Shown here: positions 17,392 to 26,341 of the stretch, piece by piece
Layout of the letters: each line of letters starts with the position of its first letter
Position numbering within the stretch: position 1 is the first letter of the stretch
NCBI GenBank assembly: GCA_046263255.1
Contig: JBHELD010000006.1
Span: forward strand, 62,001 to 126,000
Reading direction: 5' to 3'
DNA length: 64,000 bases
Source of the DNA: JALZEG01 sp046263255
Lineage (GTDB): Bacteria; Actinomycetota; CADDZG01; WHSQ01
Program-made: the position numbers and the translations under genes
Notes under the pieces: generated by a model
What the model saw: only the letters and a program-made list of their open reading frames with translations
The model's database searches: none
What the model was told of the DNA's origin: nothing

Positions 17392-18467
17392 CACGCCTTC
17401 GCGCCCGGGGCAACGCGCGCCTCTGCCGCCGGATCCACGAGCCCGTGGCCGCGAAGTTGCTCCCACGCGCCGGCGACCATCCCGGTGACGAGGCCGGGAT
17501 CGCGCGTCTGGACGGCCTTGCCGGCGTTGAGGATGAACAGGCCGATCCACGCCCACCACAGCGCCGCCCTGTGGAACGCCGTCTGGGGCATGAGCTTGCG
17601 GTGCAGGTAGAACTGGTTCGCGAGGTTCATGCGCTGGAGCTGGTGCGAGCTCAGGCGCGAGGCGCCGCTCTTCAGGTGGTCGCAGCGGGCCGCCGGGGTC
17701 TGCACGAGGACGTAGCGCCGCGACACGCGGTACGAGAAGTCGATGTCCTCCTTGTAGGCATAACCCGCGAGCGCCTCGTCGAAGCGCTCGTGCTCGAAGA
17801 CCTCCCGCCGGTACGACATGAACCACCCGTTGAAGTACTCGAGCCGGCGGACGCCGGCGGATTCGGAGACGCCCTCCGCGTAGAAGCCCGGCCGGATCTT
17901 GCCCGACGCCTCCGGCCACCAGCCCCCGATGCCGAAGATCCTCCGGTAGATCCGCGTGCCCGGCGACGGCCGCGCCGGCCGCTTGGGCGCCGCGCGCACG
18001 CCGCCGAGCGGCAAACCTTCGGGCCGCTCGCCGAGCCGGCCGGCGCGCCCCCACCGCTCGTACTCCTTCAGGACCTCCTCGTGGCAGTCGGGGTCCAGCC
18101 AGACGTCGTCGTCGACGAAGAAGACCGGGTCGCCGGTCGACCGGTCGAGCCCGACGTTGCGCTGCACGGTCAGGCCGCGGGGGGCCGGGTGGTGGTAGTC
18201 GAGCTTGATCCCGGCGGCCGAGCAGACCTCCTCGATCGTCGTGCGGGTGGGCGTGTCGTCGCTGGAGTCGACGATCACGAGCTCCGCGGGCAGCACCGTC
18301 TGCGCGACGAGGCTCCGGACCGTGTGGAGCAGGTCGTCGGGCCGGTTGCGGGTCGCGATGACGAAGCTGGAACCGGCCTCACGCAGGGCCGGCTCGGCGC
18401 GACCGCCGGCCTCACGCGGGGCCGGCTCGGCGGGACCGCCGGCGTCAAAAAATGGATTTCCGGGCAC
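17391..18467 (-). CDS. Family 2 glycosyltransferase
   Basis: GT-A glycosyltransferase of 358 residues. SFVIATRNRPDDLLHTVRSL opens the nucleotide-binding fold, FFVDDDVWLDPD holds the DxD metal site, and YAYKEDIDFSYRV is the conserved ED motif of GT2 enzymes. A hydrophobic C-terminal segment (AALWWAWIGLFILNAG) may attach it to the membrane. Likely builds the glycan at the cytoplasmic face. The start is uncertain: GTG 18467 lacks an SD and puts an 11-residue duplicated linker (GGPAEPAPREA / GGRAEPALREA) in front of the fold, and no other standard start codon lies closer to the first beta strand. Confidence 0.85.
   Translation of the reverse strand: MPGNPFFDAGGPAEPAPREAGGRAEPALREAGSSFVIATRNRPDDLLHTVRSLVAQTVLPAELVIVDSSDDTPTRTTIEEVCSAAGIKLDYHHPAPRGLTVQRNVGLDRSTGDPVFFVDDDVWLDPDCHEEVLKEYERWGRAGRLGERPEGLPLGGVRAAPKRPARPSPGTRIYRRIFGIGGWWPEASGKIRPGFYAEGVSESAGVRRLEYFNGWFMSYRREVFEHERFDEALAGYAYKEDIDFSYRVSRRYVLVQTPAARCDHLKSGASRLSSHQLQRMNLANQFYLHRKLMPQTAFHRAALWWAWIGLFILNAGKAVQTRDPGLVTGMVAGAWEQLRGHGLVDPAAEARVAPGAKA
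18373..18450. repeat. 33-bp tandem repeat, 2.3 copies
   Basis: Two near-identical 33-bp units (18373-18405 and 18406-18438, two mismatches) plus a partial third. As read in the GT2 gene they encode an 11-residue linker repeat. Recent slippage or duplication at a gene start is likely. Confidence 0.8.
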
Positions 18468-18537
18468 GGCAGGCAGGGTACCGTCAGTGCAGCGGGACTC
18501 GGGGGAACGATCGTCCCGCGGTGCGTGGAGCCTCCGG

Positions 18538-20124
18538 GTGACGCGCCGACGACAGGCCCTCGGAAGACGAACCCGGGCAGGTGGCGATTTGGAAGGAAGG
18601 ACCTGGCGGAATCGCGTCCTGTTTCCCGCGGGCGTCGTCTTCCTCGCCGCCTGCCTGGTGACTGCGAGCTTCGCCCTGGAGGCCACGCCGCCTCTCTTCG
18701 CGCAACGCAACCCCGACGCGCCGCGCTACCGGTTCCGCGACGTCACCACAGCCGCGGGGGTGCTGGACATAGGGCGGTCCTGGGGCAGCTCCTGGGTGGA
18801 TTTCGAGGGCGACGGTGACTCGGACCTCTTCCTCGTGCGGCACTGGCGCGAGCCCGTCCTCTTCCTCAACGACGGCGACGGCGCGTTCGACCCGATGCGG
18901 ACGCCGCGGGCTCTACAGGGCACGCAGATGGACCGGCACCAGTGCACGTGGGGCGAGGCGAACCACGACGGCCTTCCCGACCTGCTCTGCACGCAGGGGG
19001 CCGACAACGGGCAGGGCGAGGGGCCGAACGAGCTCCTCGTGAACACCGGCGACAGCCTGCGCGACCGGGCGCGGCAGTTCCGGATCCAGTACTCGAAAGG
19101 CCGTGGACGCACCGTCAACTGGGTCGACTACGACGACGACCGCGACCTCGACGCGTTCCTCGGGACCACCGAGCGGCCGGGATACCCGATGGAGCTGTAC
19201 AAGAGGGGACGCAAGAACTTCCGGCAGGCGCGCGTCGGTCTCGCCCACGAGCTCTCCGTCCTGGCGTCGACGTGGGCCGACTGGGACAGGGACGGCGACA
19301 GGGATCTCCTCCTCACGCAGCACCATCCGCTCCCGGCTCTCGCCTTCGAGAACGTGCGCGGCAAGTCGTTCCGGGAGGTGCACCTCCGGCGCGTCACCGA
19401 CAAGACGTGGATCTCGGCGAGCTGGGGCGACTTCAACGCCGACGGGTGGATCGACCTCCAGATGGCGGGCCGCAAGAGGCTCCGCATCTACCGCAACCGC
19501 AGAGGGCGGCTGCGTCCCGTCTTCAAGACGAAGCTGAGGCAAGGACGTGCCGGTACGTGGTTCGACGTCGACAACGACGGCGACCTCGACTCGTTCGTCG
19601 TGCAGGGAGCGCGCGGCAACGTCGCGCATCCCGATTCCGTCAACTGGCGCGACTTCCTCGTGATACGTCGCAAGGGTGGGTTCGAGCGCGTCGAGGCGGG
19701 GTCGTTCAGGGGGCCGAGGTCGGGAAACGGCGAGCAGGCGACGATCTCGGACTTCGACCGCGACGGGCGGCTCGACGTCTTCGTCACCAACGGCCTGCAC
19801 TACTACCAGGGGCCCACGACGCTCCTGAAGAACCGGTCGCGCTCGGGCAACTGGGGCGGGATCGACCTGGAGGGCTCGCGCAAGAACCCGCTCGGATACG
19901 GCGCGGTCGTGAAATGGAAGCTCGGCAAGCGCATGCTGAAGCGGCAGCTGACCGACGACGTCGTGTTCAAGGGGCAGAACGAGGTGGGCTACGTGCACCT
20001 CGGCTTCGGCACGCGCAGCATCGCGGAGGTCGTCGTGAAGTGGGCCGACGGAAGAAAGGACTGCACGCGCCTTCCCGCGGGCACGATCCTCACGATCGAG
20101 ATCGGGAGCCTGGACTGCCCATAG
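18538..20124 (+). CDS. CRTAC1-type FG-GAP/VCBS propeller protein with ASPIC/UnbV domain, membrane-anchored
   Basis: 528 residues. A basic N-terminus precedes one hydrophobic segment (VLFPAGVVFLAACLVTASFA, ~29-48), acting as signal anchor. A beta-propeller of FG-GAP/VCBS repeats follows, with calcium-loop motifs such as DFEGDGDSDLFL, DYDDDRDLDAFL, DWDRDGDRDLLL, DVDNDGDLDSFV and DFDRDGRLDVFV. The C-terminal ~90 residues match ASPIC/UnbV (GYGAVVKWKLG, VVVKWADGRKD). CRTAC1-like proteins are extracellular with unknown ligands. GTG 18538 is chosen because GGAG lies 7 nt upstream and the anchor follows. Confidence 0.85.
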   Translation: MTRRRQALGRRTRAGGDLEGRTWRNRVLFPAGVVFLAACLVTASFALEATPPLFAQRNPDAPRYRFRDVTTAAGVLDIGRSWGSSWVDFEGDGDSDLFLVRHWREPVLFLNDGDGAFDPMRTPRALQGTQMDRHQCTWGEANHDGLPDLLCTQGADNGQGEGPNELLVNTGDSLRDRARQFRIQYSKGRGRTVNWVDYDDDRDLDAFLGTTERPGYPMELYKRGRKNFRQARVGLAHELSVLASTWADWDRDGDRDLLLTQHHPLPALAFENVRGKSFREVHLRRVTDKTWISASWGDFNADGWIDLQMAGRKRLRIYRNRRGRLRPVFKTKLRQGRAGTWFDVDNDGDLDSFVVQGARGNVAHPDSVNWRDFLVIRRKGGFERVEAGSFRGPRSGNGEQATISDFDRDGRLDVFVTNGLHYYQGPTTLLKNRSRSGNWGGIDLEGSRKNPLGYGAVVKWKLGKRMLKRQLTDDVVFKGQNEVGYVHLGFGTRSIAEVVVKWADGRKDCTRLPAGTILTIEIGSLDCP

Positions 20125-20127
20125 GGT
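20122..20127 (+). promoter_or_regulatory. Candidate -10 hexamer (TAGGGT) overlapping a stop codon
   Basis: TAGGGT starts on the TAG stop of the CRTAC1 gene and lies 7 nt before ATG 20135, which has no SD. It is a candidate leaderless promoter for the first exported phosphatase paralogue. Confidence 0.35.
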
Positions 20128-20134
20128 AGGCGCC

Positions 20135-21844
20135 ATGCGGTCTCGGCGCGCGGGAGCACCGCGCAGGAGCACGGCCCCCGCGCTCTCGTTCCGGAGGCGG
20201 AGAAGGAGCCGCGCGCTTCCCGCGCTGCTCGTCGTCGCCGTCCTCGGCGGCCTCGGCGGAGGCGGTTACCTGCTCCTGAGGTCGTCGGACGCGGGCCCGA
20301 GCGCGAAGGAGAAGCTCGTACGCGCGTGCGACGTCGACCTCGCGATCCTGGAGCGCATGTGGAACGGCTTCGTCCCGAACCGCTCGGGCGACGTCCTCGC
20401 GGTCGAGCACGCGCCGAACCAGTACAGCACGCGCCACTCCTCGCCGCACCCGTACCACCAGGACGTGCCGCTCCTCCTCTACGGCCCCGGGTTCATCCGC
20501 GCCGGACGGTCGGTGTCTCGTCCCGTCACCGTCGCCGACCTCGCACCGACGTACGCGAAGCTGCTCGGGTTCGAGGACTTCCCGCAGCGCGACGGCCGAG
20601 TGCTGCAGGAGGCCCTGCTCCCGGAGCGCAAGCGCAACGGCCTCCCCAAGCTGATCCTCACGCTGGTCTGGGACGGAGGCGGCGACAACGTGCTCGAGCA
20701 GTGGCCGGACGACTGGCCGGAGCTCGCGAGGCTGACTCCCGAGGGCACCGACTACGCCGAGGCGACGGTCGGCTCGACGCCCTCGATAACGCCCTCCGTC
20801 CACGCGACGATCGGGACGGGCGCGTTCCCGCACACGCACGGCATCACCGACACGCGCATGCGCGTGAAGGGAAAGATGACCGATCCGTGGGAGCAGAGCT
20901 CGCCGAAGCGCCTGCGCGCGCAGACGCTCGGCGACCTGTGGGACGCGGCGAACGCGAACCTGCCGCTCGTCGGGATGATGGCGCGCGACGCGTGGCACCT
21001 CGGAATGGTCGGCCACGGCGCGTACCTGCCGGAAGGCGACCACGACGTCGCGGTCCTCGACGAGCTCGGCGGAATCGAGTTCCGCACGAACGCCGACTAC
21101 TACTCGTTGCCCGAGTACCTGCTGGGCCTGGAGGGGCTCGAAGAGGCTGTCGCGGACGTCGACCAGCGCGACGGCGAGTCGGACGGCGAGTGGCTGGGCA
21201 ACCCGATCCTGGCGTACGAAGCGCAGGTCCGGTTCACCCCGGCCTGGTCGATCTTCCAGACGCAGAAGATGATCGAGCTGCTCGAGACCGAGGGGTTCGG
21301 GGCCGACGACGTCGCCGACCTCCTCTACGTCAACTACAAGCCGATCGACCTCGCCGGGCACTACTGGAACATGGTCGAGCCGGAGGTCCAGGAGAATCTG
21401 CGCGAGACCGACGCGCAGCTCCCCGTGATCGTCGAGGCGCTCGACCGGCTGGTGGGCGAGGACTCCTACGTCCTCGCGGTCACGGCGGACCACGGGATGA
21501 CGCCGTACGCGCACGTGTCCGGGGGCTGGGACATCGAGACGCGTGACATGAGCGCGGACATCGAGAGGCGCTTCGACAAGGTGACGCCGAACGTTCCGTT
21601 GATCCAGTCGAACCGCGGCTACCAGATCATGCTGGACCGCGACGAGATGCGTCGCAACGAGGTGACGGCGGCCGACGTGGCGGCGTTCGTGCGCGACTAC
21701 CGGATCGCGGACAACGTCACGGACACGAACAAGGTGCTGCCGCGCTTTCAGGACCGGACGAACGAGAGGCTGTTCCTGACGGCGCTGACGCCGGAGGCCC
21801 TCGAGGGGGCCCTGGACTGCGCCCGGGGCTCTCCCGTCGAGTGA
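20135..21844 (+). CDS. Membrane-anchored alkaline phosphatase-superfamily hydrolase, permuted order (paralogue A)
   Basis: 569 residues with a basic N-terminus and one anchor helix (LPALLVVAVLGGLGGGGYLLL, ~28-48). Residues 65-165 carry what is normally the C-terminal part of the superfamily: PNRSGDVLAV, metal His101 in TRHSSPHPY, VPLLLYGPGF and VADLAPTYAKLLG. The catalytic core comes after it: Asp180 in LVWDGGG, nucleophile Thr219 in PSITPSVH, D405/H409 in IDLAGH, D452/H453 in TADHG. No further equivalent His follows. Cys65 and Cys562 lie at the two ends of the mature domain. It probably hydrolyses a phosphate ester outside the membrane; substrate unknown. First of a tandem set. Confidence 0.85.
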   Translation: MRSRRAGAPRRSTAPALSFRRRRRSRALPALLVVAVLGGLGGGGYLLLRSSDAGPSAKEKLVRACDVDLAILERMWNGFVPNRSGDVLAVEHAPNQYSTRHSSPHPYHQDVPLLLYGPGFIRAGRSVSRPVTVADLAPTYAKLLGFEDFPQRDGRVLQEALLPERKRNGLPKLILTLVWDGGGDNVLEQWPDDWPELARLTPEGTDYAEATVGSTPSITPSVHATIGTGAFPHTHGITDTRMRVKGKMTDPWEQSSPKRLRAQTLGDLWDAANANLPLVGMMARDAWHLGMVGHGAYLPEGDHDVAVLDELGGIEFRTNADYYSLPEYLLGLEGLEEAVADVDQRDGESDGEWLGNPILAYEAQVRFTPAWSIFQTQKMIELLETEGFGADDVADLLYVNYKPIDLAGHYWNMVEPEVQENLRETDAQLPVIVEALDRLVGEDSYVLAVTADHGMTPYAHVSGGWDIETRDMSADIERRFDKVTPNVPLIQSNRGYQIMLDRDEMRRNEVTAADVAAFVRDYRIADNVTDTNKVLPRFQDRTNERLFLTALTPEALEGALDCARGSPVE

Positions 21845-21864
21845 AAACTCCCGTCGAGTGAAAA
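21831..21864. repeat. 17-bp tandem duplication over a stop codon
   Basis: Two exact copies of CTCCCGTCGAGTGAAAA (21831-21847, 21848-21864). The first copy holds the stop codon of the gene at 20135 (TGA 21842-21844). It is likely a recent slippage event. Confidence 0.85.
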
Positions 21865-21888
21865 CGTGCGCTGTGCGTACGGATTTGC

Positions 21889-22626
21889 TCAACGACCGCC
21901 TAGCCGGGCCCTCAGCACCCTCGCAAGGAACAGCGGGTTCCCCAGGATGTAACGGCGCCACATGCGACGCGGCTCCTGGATCAGCCGGTACAGCCACTCC
22001 AGCCACAGCCGGTTCATCCACGCCGGGGCCCGCGGGACAACGCCCGCGGAGAAGTCCAGGAACGCCCCCACGCCGATCCCGAGCCGGGCCCCCGTCGCCG
22101 CGAGGTACCGGCTCAGCCACACCTCCTGCAACGGGTTGCCCATCGCCACCATCAGGATCCCGGCCCCCGCCCTCGCGATCTCCCTCGCCACCTCGTCCGA
22201 CTCCGCCGGGTCGAAGTAGCCGTCGCGCGTCCCGCACACCTTCAGCCCGGGGATGCGCTGCGCCAGGCGCCGCGCCGCCTCGCCGGCCACTCCGGGACGC
22301 CCCCCCAGGAGGAACACCGGCCATCCGCGCGCGGCACCTTCTTCCAGCACCGCCGGGTTGAAGTCGGACCCGTTGAGGTTCTCCGGAAACGGGCGTCCGA
22401 AGATGCGCCCGGCGATCGCGAGGCCCGCGCCGTCGTTCAGCACGATGTCCGCCGATCTCAGGACCGCCCTGTACGCTGGGTCCCTGCTGGCCAGGTTGAG
22501 TGTGTGGGCGTTGGCGTAGGCGACGAGGGCAGGGCGGTCCCGCTCGTAGAGGCGGACGAGCTCCTCTCGTGCGGCCGCAGCCGTCAGCCGGGCCACCGGC
22601 ACGCCCAACACCTCGACCGCTTCCAC
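21889..22626 (-). CDS. WecG/TagA/CpsF family glycosyltransferase (GT26)
   Basis: 245 residues. Family marks are the N-terminal VLGVPVARLT, YANAHTLNLASRD, the ADIVLNDGAGLA nucleotide-sugar site (~68), NGSDFNP and the C-terminal MVAMGNPLQEVWLSR and GVGAFLDFSAG. GT26 enzymes add the second sugar (ManNAc or ManNAcA type) to a polyprenyl-diphosphate-linked sugar, which would act right after the initiating transferase at 12710. GTG 22626 is preferred because family members start close to the VLGVP strand; ATG 22689 is an alternative. It is the only minus-strand gene among the exported phosphatase genes. Confidence 0.9.
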   Translation of the reverse strand: MEAVEVLGVPVARLTAAAAREELVRLYERDRPALVAYANAHTLNLASRDPAYRAVLRSADIVLNDGAGLAIAGRIFGRPFPENLNGSDFNPAVLEEGAARGWPVFLLGGRPGVAGEAARRLAQRIPGLKVCGTRDGYFDPAESDEVAREIARAGAGILMVAMGNPLQEVWLSRYLAATGARLGIGVGAFLDFSAGVVPRAPAWMNRLWLEWLYRLIQEPRRMWRRYILGNPLFLARVLRARLGGR

Positions 22627-22627
22627 G

Positions 22628-24403
22628 GTGGTGCAGTGTGCCGTACCCCGCCGCGGAACCGAAACGAGCGAACGTCTGGAGACTGACATCGACCTGAGAA
22701 CGATCGCGGCGGCCCTCGTCGCCCTCCTGATGGCCGCCGCGTGCAGCAGCGAGGCGGACGAACCCAAGCCGCGGGCGGGGCAGCCGACGAAGGCGCCCGT
22801 GCAGGGCCGCGTCGAGATCGCGTCTCCGGTGCCGGTGACGCAGGCGCCCGACGGCTGGTTCGAGGCGGCGTGCAGCCTTCCCGTCGAGCAGTTGAGGAGG
22901 ATCCGGCGCGGCTACGTCCCCGGCCGTTCCCCCGAGCTCCTCGTCGTCCCGCGCGAGCCGAACTACTTCGGCAGCTTCGCCTCGTACACGCACTCCGGGC
23001 CGTGGGACTACGTCCAGTCGATCCCGCTCGTCTTCTACGGCCCCGGCTTCGTAAGGCCGCAGGGCGAGATCACGCTCGACCGCGAGACCACGATCGCCGA
23101 CCTCGCGCCCACGCTCGCCGAGCTGCTCGACACCCCGTTCCCCGGCGGCCGCCCCGGCCGGAGCGTGAGCGAGGCGTTGCTGCCGGAGGAGGAGCGGAGC
23201 GGGGTGGGTGGGGTGCCAAAGGTCGTCGTGACCGTCGTGTGGGACGGCGGGGGCTGGAACGTCCTCGACGCGTGGCCGGACGCGTGGCCGTACCTGAAAG
23301 AGCTGATGGAGGAGGGGACGTCGGTCGCGAACGCGGTGGTCGGGTCGTCGCCGTCGGTCACGCCCGCGGTGCACACGACCCTCGGCACCGGCACGTTCCC
23401 GAAGCAGCACGGGATCGTCGACATCCCCGTACGGGAGGGCCTCGAGATCTACGGCGCGTACGACGGCTTCACGCCGCGCTTCCTGGAGGTGCCGACGCTC
23501 GCCGACCTCTACGACCGCCGCACGGGCAACGCCGCGAAGATCGGCATGTTCGCCTACAAGCCCTGGCACCTCGGGATGATCGGTCACGGCTCGTACGTCC
23601 CCGGCGGTGACAAGGACATCGCGTTCATCTCGGAGAAGTTCGCCGGCGAGCTGAAGACGAATCCCGAGTACTACTCGCTGCCGCCTTACCTCGAGGACGT
23701 CGAGGGGTTCGAGGAGGACGTGCGGAAGGTCGATCTCGACGACGGCAAGATCGACGACATGTGGATGGGGCACGAGGTCCTGAACGACCCGAACAAGCTG
23801 CGCCACACGCCGGTGTGGGCCCTCTACCAGACGCGCCTCCTCAAGGCGGTGCTCGAGGGCGAGGGCTTCGGCGACGACGACGTGGCCGACCTCTTCTTCG
23901 TCAACTACAAGCAGGTCGACGACGTCGGGCACGACTGGAACATGCTCAACCCCGAGATGCGCGAGATCCTGAGGTACTCCGACGACGAGCTGCGCAAGAT
24001 CACGCGCTTCCTCGACGACCTCGTCGGCGAGGAGAGCTGGGTTCTCGCGTTCACGGCCGACCACGGGCAGGGGCCGGACCCGATCACCGTCGGAGCATGG
24101 CCGGTCGGCCAGGCGTTGATCGAGGAGGACATGGCGCAGGAGTTCGGGATCGACCCGGACGAGCTGTTCCAGGACCGCCGGCCGGTGGGATGGTGGATTC
24201 ATCCCGAGGTCTCGGCCGAGACGGGCGTCACCGCCGAGGATCTCGCCGACTTCCTCGTGCGCTACCGGCTGAAGGACAACAAGCGGCCGGACTCGGAGAT
24301 CCCGGCGAAGTACCGCGGGATGGAGGACTCGCTGCTGTTCTCGGCCGCGTTCCCGAGCGAGGAGCTCCCGCGCATCTGGCACTGCGCCAAGCAGAGGTCA
24401 TGA
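22628..24403 (+). CDS. Lipoprotein alkaline phosphatase-superfamily hydrolase, permuted order (paralogue B)
   Basis: About 590 residues counted from GTG 22628. A lipoprotein signal is clear (AALVALLMAAAC-SS, acylated Cys39). Then come Cys82, the displaced metal-His segment (His122 in YTHSGPWDY, IPLVFYGPGF, IADLAPTLAELL), Asp206 in VVWDGGG, nucleophile Thr245 in PSVTPAVH, DDVGH, TADHG, and a final Cys586. All superfamily ligands are present but in rotated order. The start is doubtful: GTG 22628 gives a 20-residue hydrophilic lead before the signal peptide and abuts the divergent GT26 gene. GGAG at 22678-22681 sits 6 nt before an in-frame ATC at 22688, which would give a normal lipoprotein start. 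Confidence 0.82.
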   Translation: MVQCAVPRRGTETSERLETDIDLRTIAAALVALLMAAACSSEADEPKPRAGQPTKAPVQGRVEIASPVPVTQAPDGWFEAACSLPVEQLRRIRRGYVPGRSPELLVVPREPNYFGSFASYTHSGPWDYVQSIPLVFYGPGFVRPQGEITLDRETTIADLAPTLAELLDTPFPGGRPGRSVSEALLPEEERSGVGGVPKVVVTVVWDGGGWNVLDAWPDAWPYLKELMEEGTSVANAVVGSSPSVTPAVHTTLGTGTFPKQHGIVDIPVREGLEIYGAYDGFTPRFLEVPTLADLYDRRTGNAAKIGMFAYKPWHLGMIGHGSYVPGGDKDIAFISEKFAGELKTNPEYYSLPPYLEDVEGFEEDVRKVDLDDGKIDDMWMGHEVLNDPNKLRHTPVWALYQTRLLKAVLEGEGFGDDDVADLFFVNYKQVDDVGHDWNMLNPEMREILRYSDDELRKITRFLDDLVGEESWVLAFTADHGQGPDPITVGAWPVGQALIEEDMAQEFGIDPDELFQDRRPVGWWIHPEVSAETGVTAEDLADFLVRYRLKDNKRPDSEIPAKYRGMEDSLLFSAAFPSEELPRIWHCAKQRS

Positions 24404-26148
24404 GGGAGGAGACCCGGCGCAGACGGCGCACCCGCGCCCTCCCGATCCTGGTCGCCGTCCTCGCGCTGATCGGCGGCGGCACCTACACGCTGACGCGCTC
24501 CGAAGATGAGTCGGGAAGGGAGCCGCAGCCGACGGCCGAGCCGTTGAGGACCGGCGACGGCGAACCGGTCTCGGCCCTCCCGAAGAAGGCGTACCTGCGC
24601 GACGGCTGCAATCTCCCGCCGAAGTGGGTCAAGCGCATCCACAGGGGCTGGGCCCCCGGCGGCATCCGCGACTACGACCTCGTGATCGTCCCGAAGCCGC
24701 CGAACTACATGGGGACGTTCGTGAACACGTCGCACTCGGCGCCCTACGACTTCCTGCAGAAGGTGCCGCTGATCTTCTACGGCAAGGGCTTCGTCGAGCC
24801 GCTCGGCCGGGTGACGCTCGAGCGCGAGCCGACCATCGCGGACCTCGCGCCGACCTACGCGCGCCTCATGCACTTCGACAAGGGGTTCCCCGAGCGGACC
24901 GCCCAGCCGATAACCGAGGTCCTGAAGGTGACGAACGAGACGCCGAAGCTCATCGTCACCGCGGTCGTCGACGGCGGCGGGTGGAACGCGCTCGAGGAGT
25001 GGCCCGACGCGTGGCCGTTCGTGAAGCAGATGATCGAAGAGGGGGCGAACGTCGAGGAGACGATCGTCGGGTCGTCGCCGTCGATCACCCCGGCGACGCA
25101 CACCAACCTCTCGACCGGCACCTTCCCCCGGTACCACGGCGTGACCGCGATCGCCGTCCGCGCCGACGACGGGTCGATCGTCGGATCGTTCTCGGAGGCT
25201 CCCGGCAACCCCGGCCCCGCCGTCATGGACGCGCGGGTGACGATGAGGAAGACGACGCTCGCCGACGTATGGGACCGGGCGAACGGCAACGAGCCTCTGG
25301 TCGGGATGCTCGCCGCGGGCAACCTGCAGCTCGGGATGATCGGCCACGGCGCGGCGCTGGAGGGCGGCGACAAGGACATCGCCGCGATCCTGTCACGCGG
25401 CGAGTGGGCGACCAATCCCGAGCTCTACTCGCTGCCCGAGTACGTGAACGCCGACGTGCCCGGGCCGGAGGGCTACGTCGACGCGGTCGACCGCGCGGAC
25501 GGGCAGGCCGACGGGAAGTGGAAGGGACATGCGATCGAGCCGCTCGACGGAACCCCTGCGTTCGCGCCGTGGGAGAACCGGACGATGTTCGAGATCATGG
25601 AGCGCGAGGGCTTCGGCGCCGACGAGGTGACCGACCTCTTCTACGTCAACTACAAGGCCCCCGACAAGGCCGGTCACACGTGGAACATGATCGCCCCCGA
25701 GCAGGAGGACGTGATCCGTTCGGTCGACGACGCGCTCGCAGAGCTGGTGGACTGGCTCGACGCCAACGTCGGCGAGGAGGAGTACGTCCTGGTCGTGACC
25801 GCCGACCACGGGCAGACGCCGCTCGGGGGCTGGGCGATCAGCCGGTCCGAGGTCTCCGCCGACATCGGCCGCGAGTTCGACGGCATCGAGAACGGTCAGG
25901 GCGTGATCGGCAGGACCTCGGCGTCGTCGTTCTTCAGCAATCCCGACGAGATGGAAGCGAACGGCGTGACGCCGGAGCAGGTGGCGTCGTTCCTGTCGCG
26001 CTACACGATCGGCGACAACATCGCCGAGGGGGCCGACGTGCCCGAGGGCTTCGAAAAGCGTCTCGACGAGCGGATCTTCGACGCCGTCTTCCCCGGCCGC
26101 AAGCTGCCGAAGATCGTGGAGTGCACCAACGCGCTCGCCGAGGGCTGA
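24400..26148 (+). CDS. Membrane-anchored alkaline phosphatase-superfamily hydrolase, permuted order (paralogue C)
   Basis: 582 residues. Arg-rich N-terminus and anchor helix ALPILVAVLALIGGGTYTL (~13-31). Cys70, then His112 in NTSHSAPYDF, VPLIFYGKGF, IADLAPTYARLM; Asp191 in AVVDGGG, nucleophile Thr230 in PSITPATH, PDKAGH and TADHG; final Cys575. It is translationally coupled to paralogue B (ATGA overlap at 24400) and closely similar to it, so they arose by tandem duplication. Extracytoplasmic phosphoester hydrolysis is likely. Substrate specificity may differ, since the segment after the nucleophile varies among paralogues. Confidence 0.85.
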   Translation: MREETRRRRRTRALPILVAVLALIGGGTYTLTRSEDESGREPQPTAEPLRTGDGEPVSALPKKAYLRDGCNLPPKWVKRIHRGWAPGGIRDYDLVIVPKPPNYMGTFVNTSHSAPYDFLQKVPLIFYGKGFVEPLGRVTLEREPTIADLAPTYARLMHFDKGFPERTAQPITEVLKVTNETPKLIVTAVVDGGGWNALEEWPDAWPFVKQMIEEGANVEETIVGSSPSITPATHTNLSTGTFPRYHGVTAIAVRADDGSIVGSFSEAPGNPGPAVMDARVTMRKTTLADVWDRANGNEPLVGMLAAGNLQLGMIGHGAALEGGDKDIAAILSRGEWATNPELYSLPEYVNADVPGPEGYVDAVDRADGQADGKWKGHAIEPLDGTPAFAPWENRTMFEIMEREGFGADEVTDLFYVNYKAPDKAGHTWNMIAPEQEDVIRSVDDALAELVDWLDANVGEEEYVLVVTADHGQTPLGGWAISRSEVSADIGREFDGIENGQGVIGRTSASSFFSNPDEMEANGVTPEQVASFLSRYTIGDNIAEGADVPEGFEKRLDERIFDAVFPGRKLPKIVECTNALAEG

Positions 26149-26212
26149 GCGGCGTGGGCCTCGGCTCGTGCGGGGCCGCCTCCTCCCGTCGCGCCGCCCG
26201 CGCCCGGATCTC

Positions 26213-26249
26213 TCTCACATACGGTCCCGATACGGGTCCCCATGTGAGA
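26213..26249. terminator. Long inverted repeat between convergent genes
   Basis: TCTCACAT and ATGTGAGA (8 bp, perfect) flank a 21-nt loop that itself contains CCCG-ATA-CGGG. Placement between the convergent genes at 24400 and 26342 suggests a bidirectional terminator, but there is no T-run, so an operator or another RNA structure is possible. The remaining intergenic bases (26149-26341) hold an AAGCGCTT palindrome and no gene. Confidence 0.4.
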
Positions 26250-26341
26250 AACGCCCGGCGACGAATGCCGCGGCTCAATCGCTCCCGAGTTGACAAGCGC
26301 TTATCGACCCGCATCGGTGCAGCAAGAGCGTCCGAGAGCGC

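Noticed and set aside
18373..18450. CRISPR-like repeat array
   Set aside because: The 33-bp units are directly adjacent without spacers and are in frame with a glycosyltransferase gene; there are no cas genes.
20090..24382. A 1430-codon minus-strand open frame opposite the exported phosphatase genes
   Set aside because: It is a high-GC artefact: Arg/Val/Asp-rich without domains, opposite two genes with complete motifs. Only the short GT26 gene within this span is real on the minus strand, in another frame.
26149..26341. tRNA or small RNA gene in the gap with the TCTCACAT inverted repeat
   Set aside because: No cloverleaf, no T-loop consensus (GTTCGA in context) and no CCA end; a convergent-gene structure is more likely.
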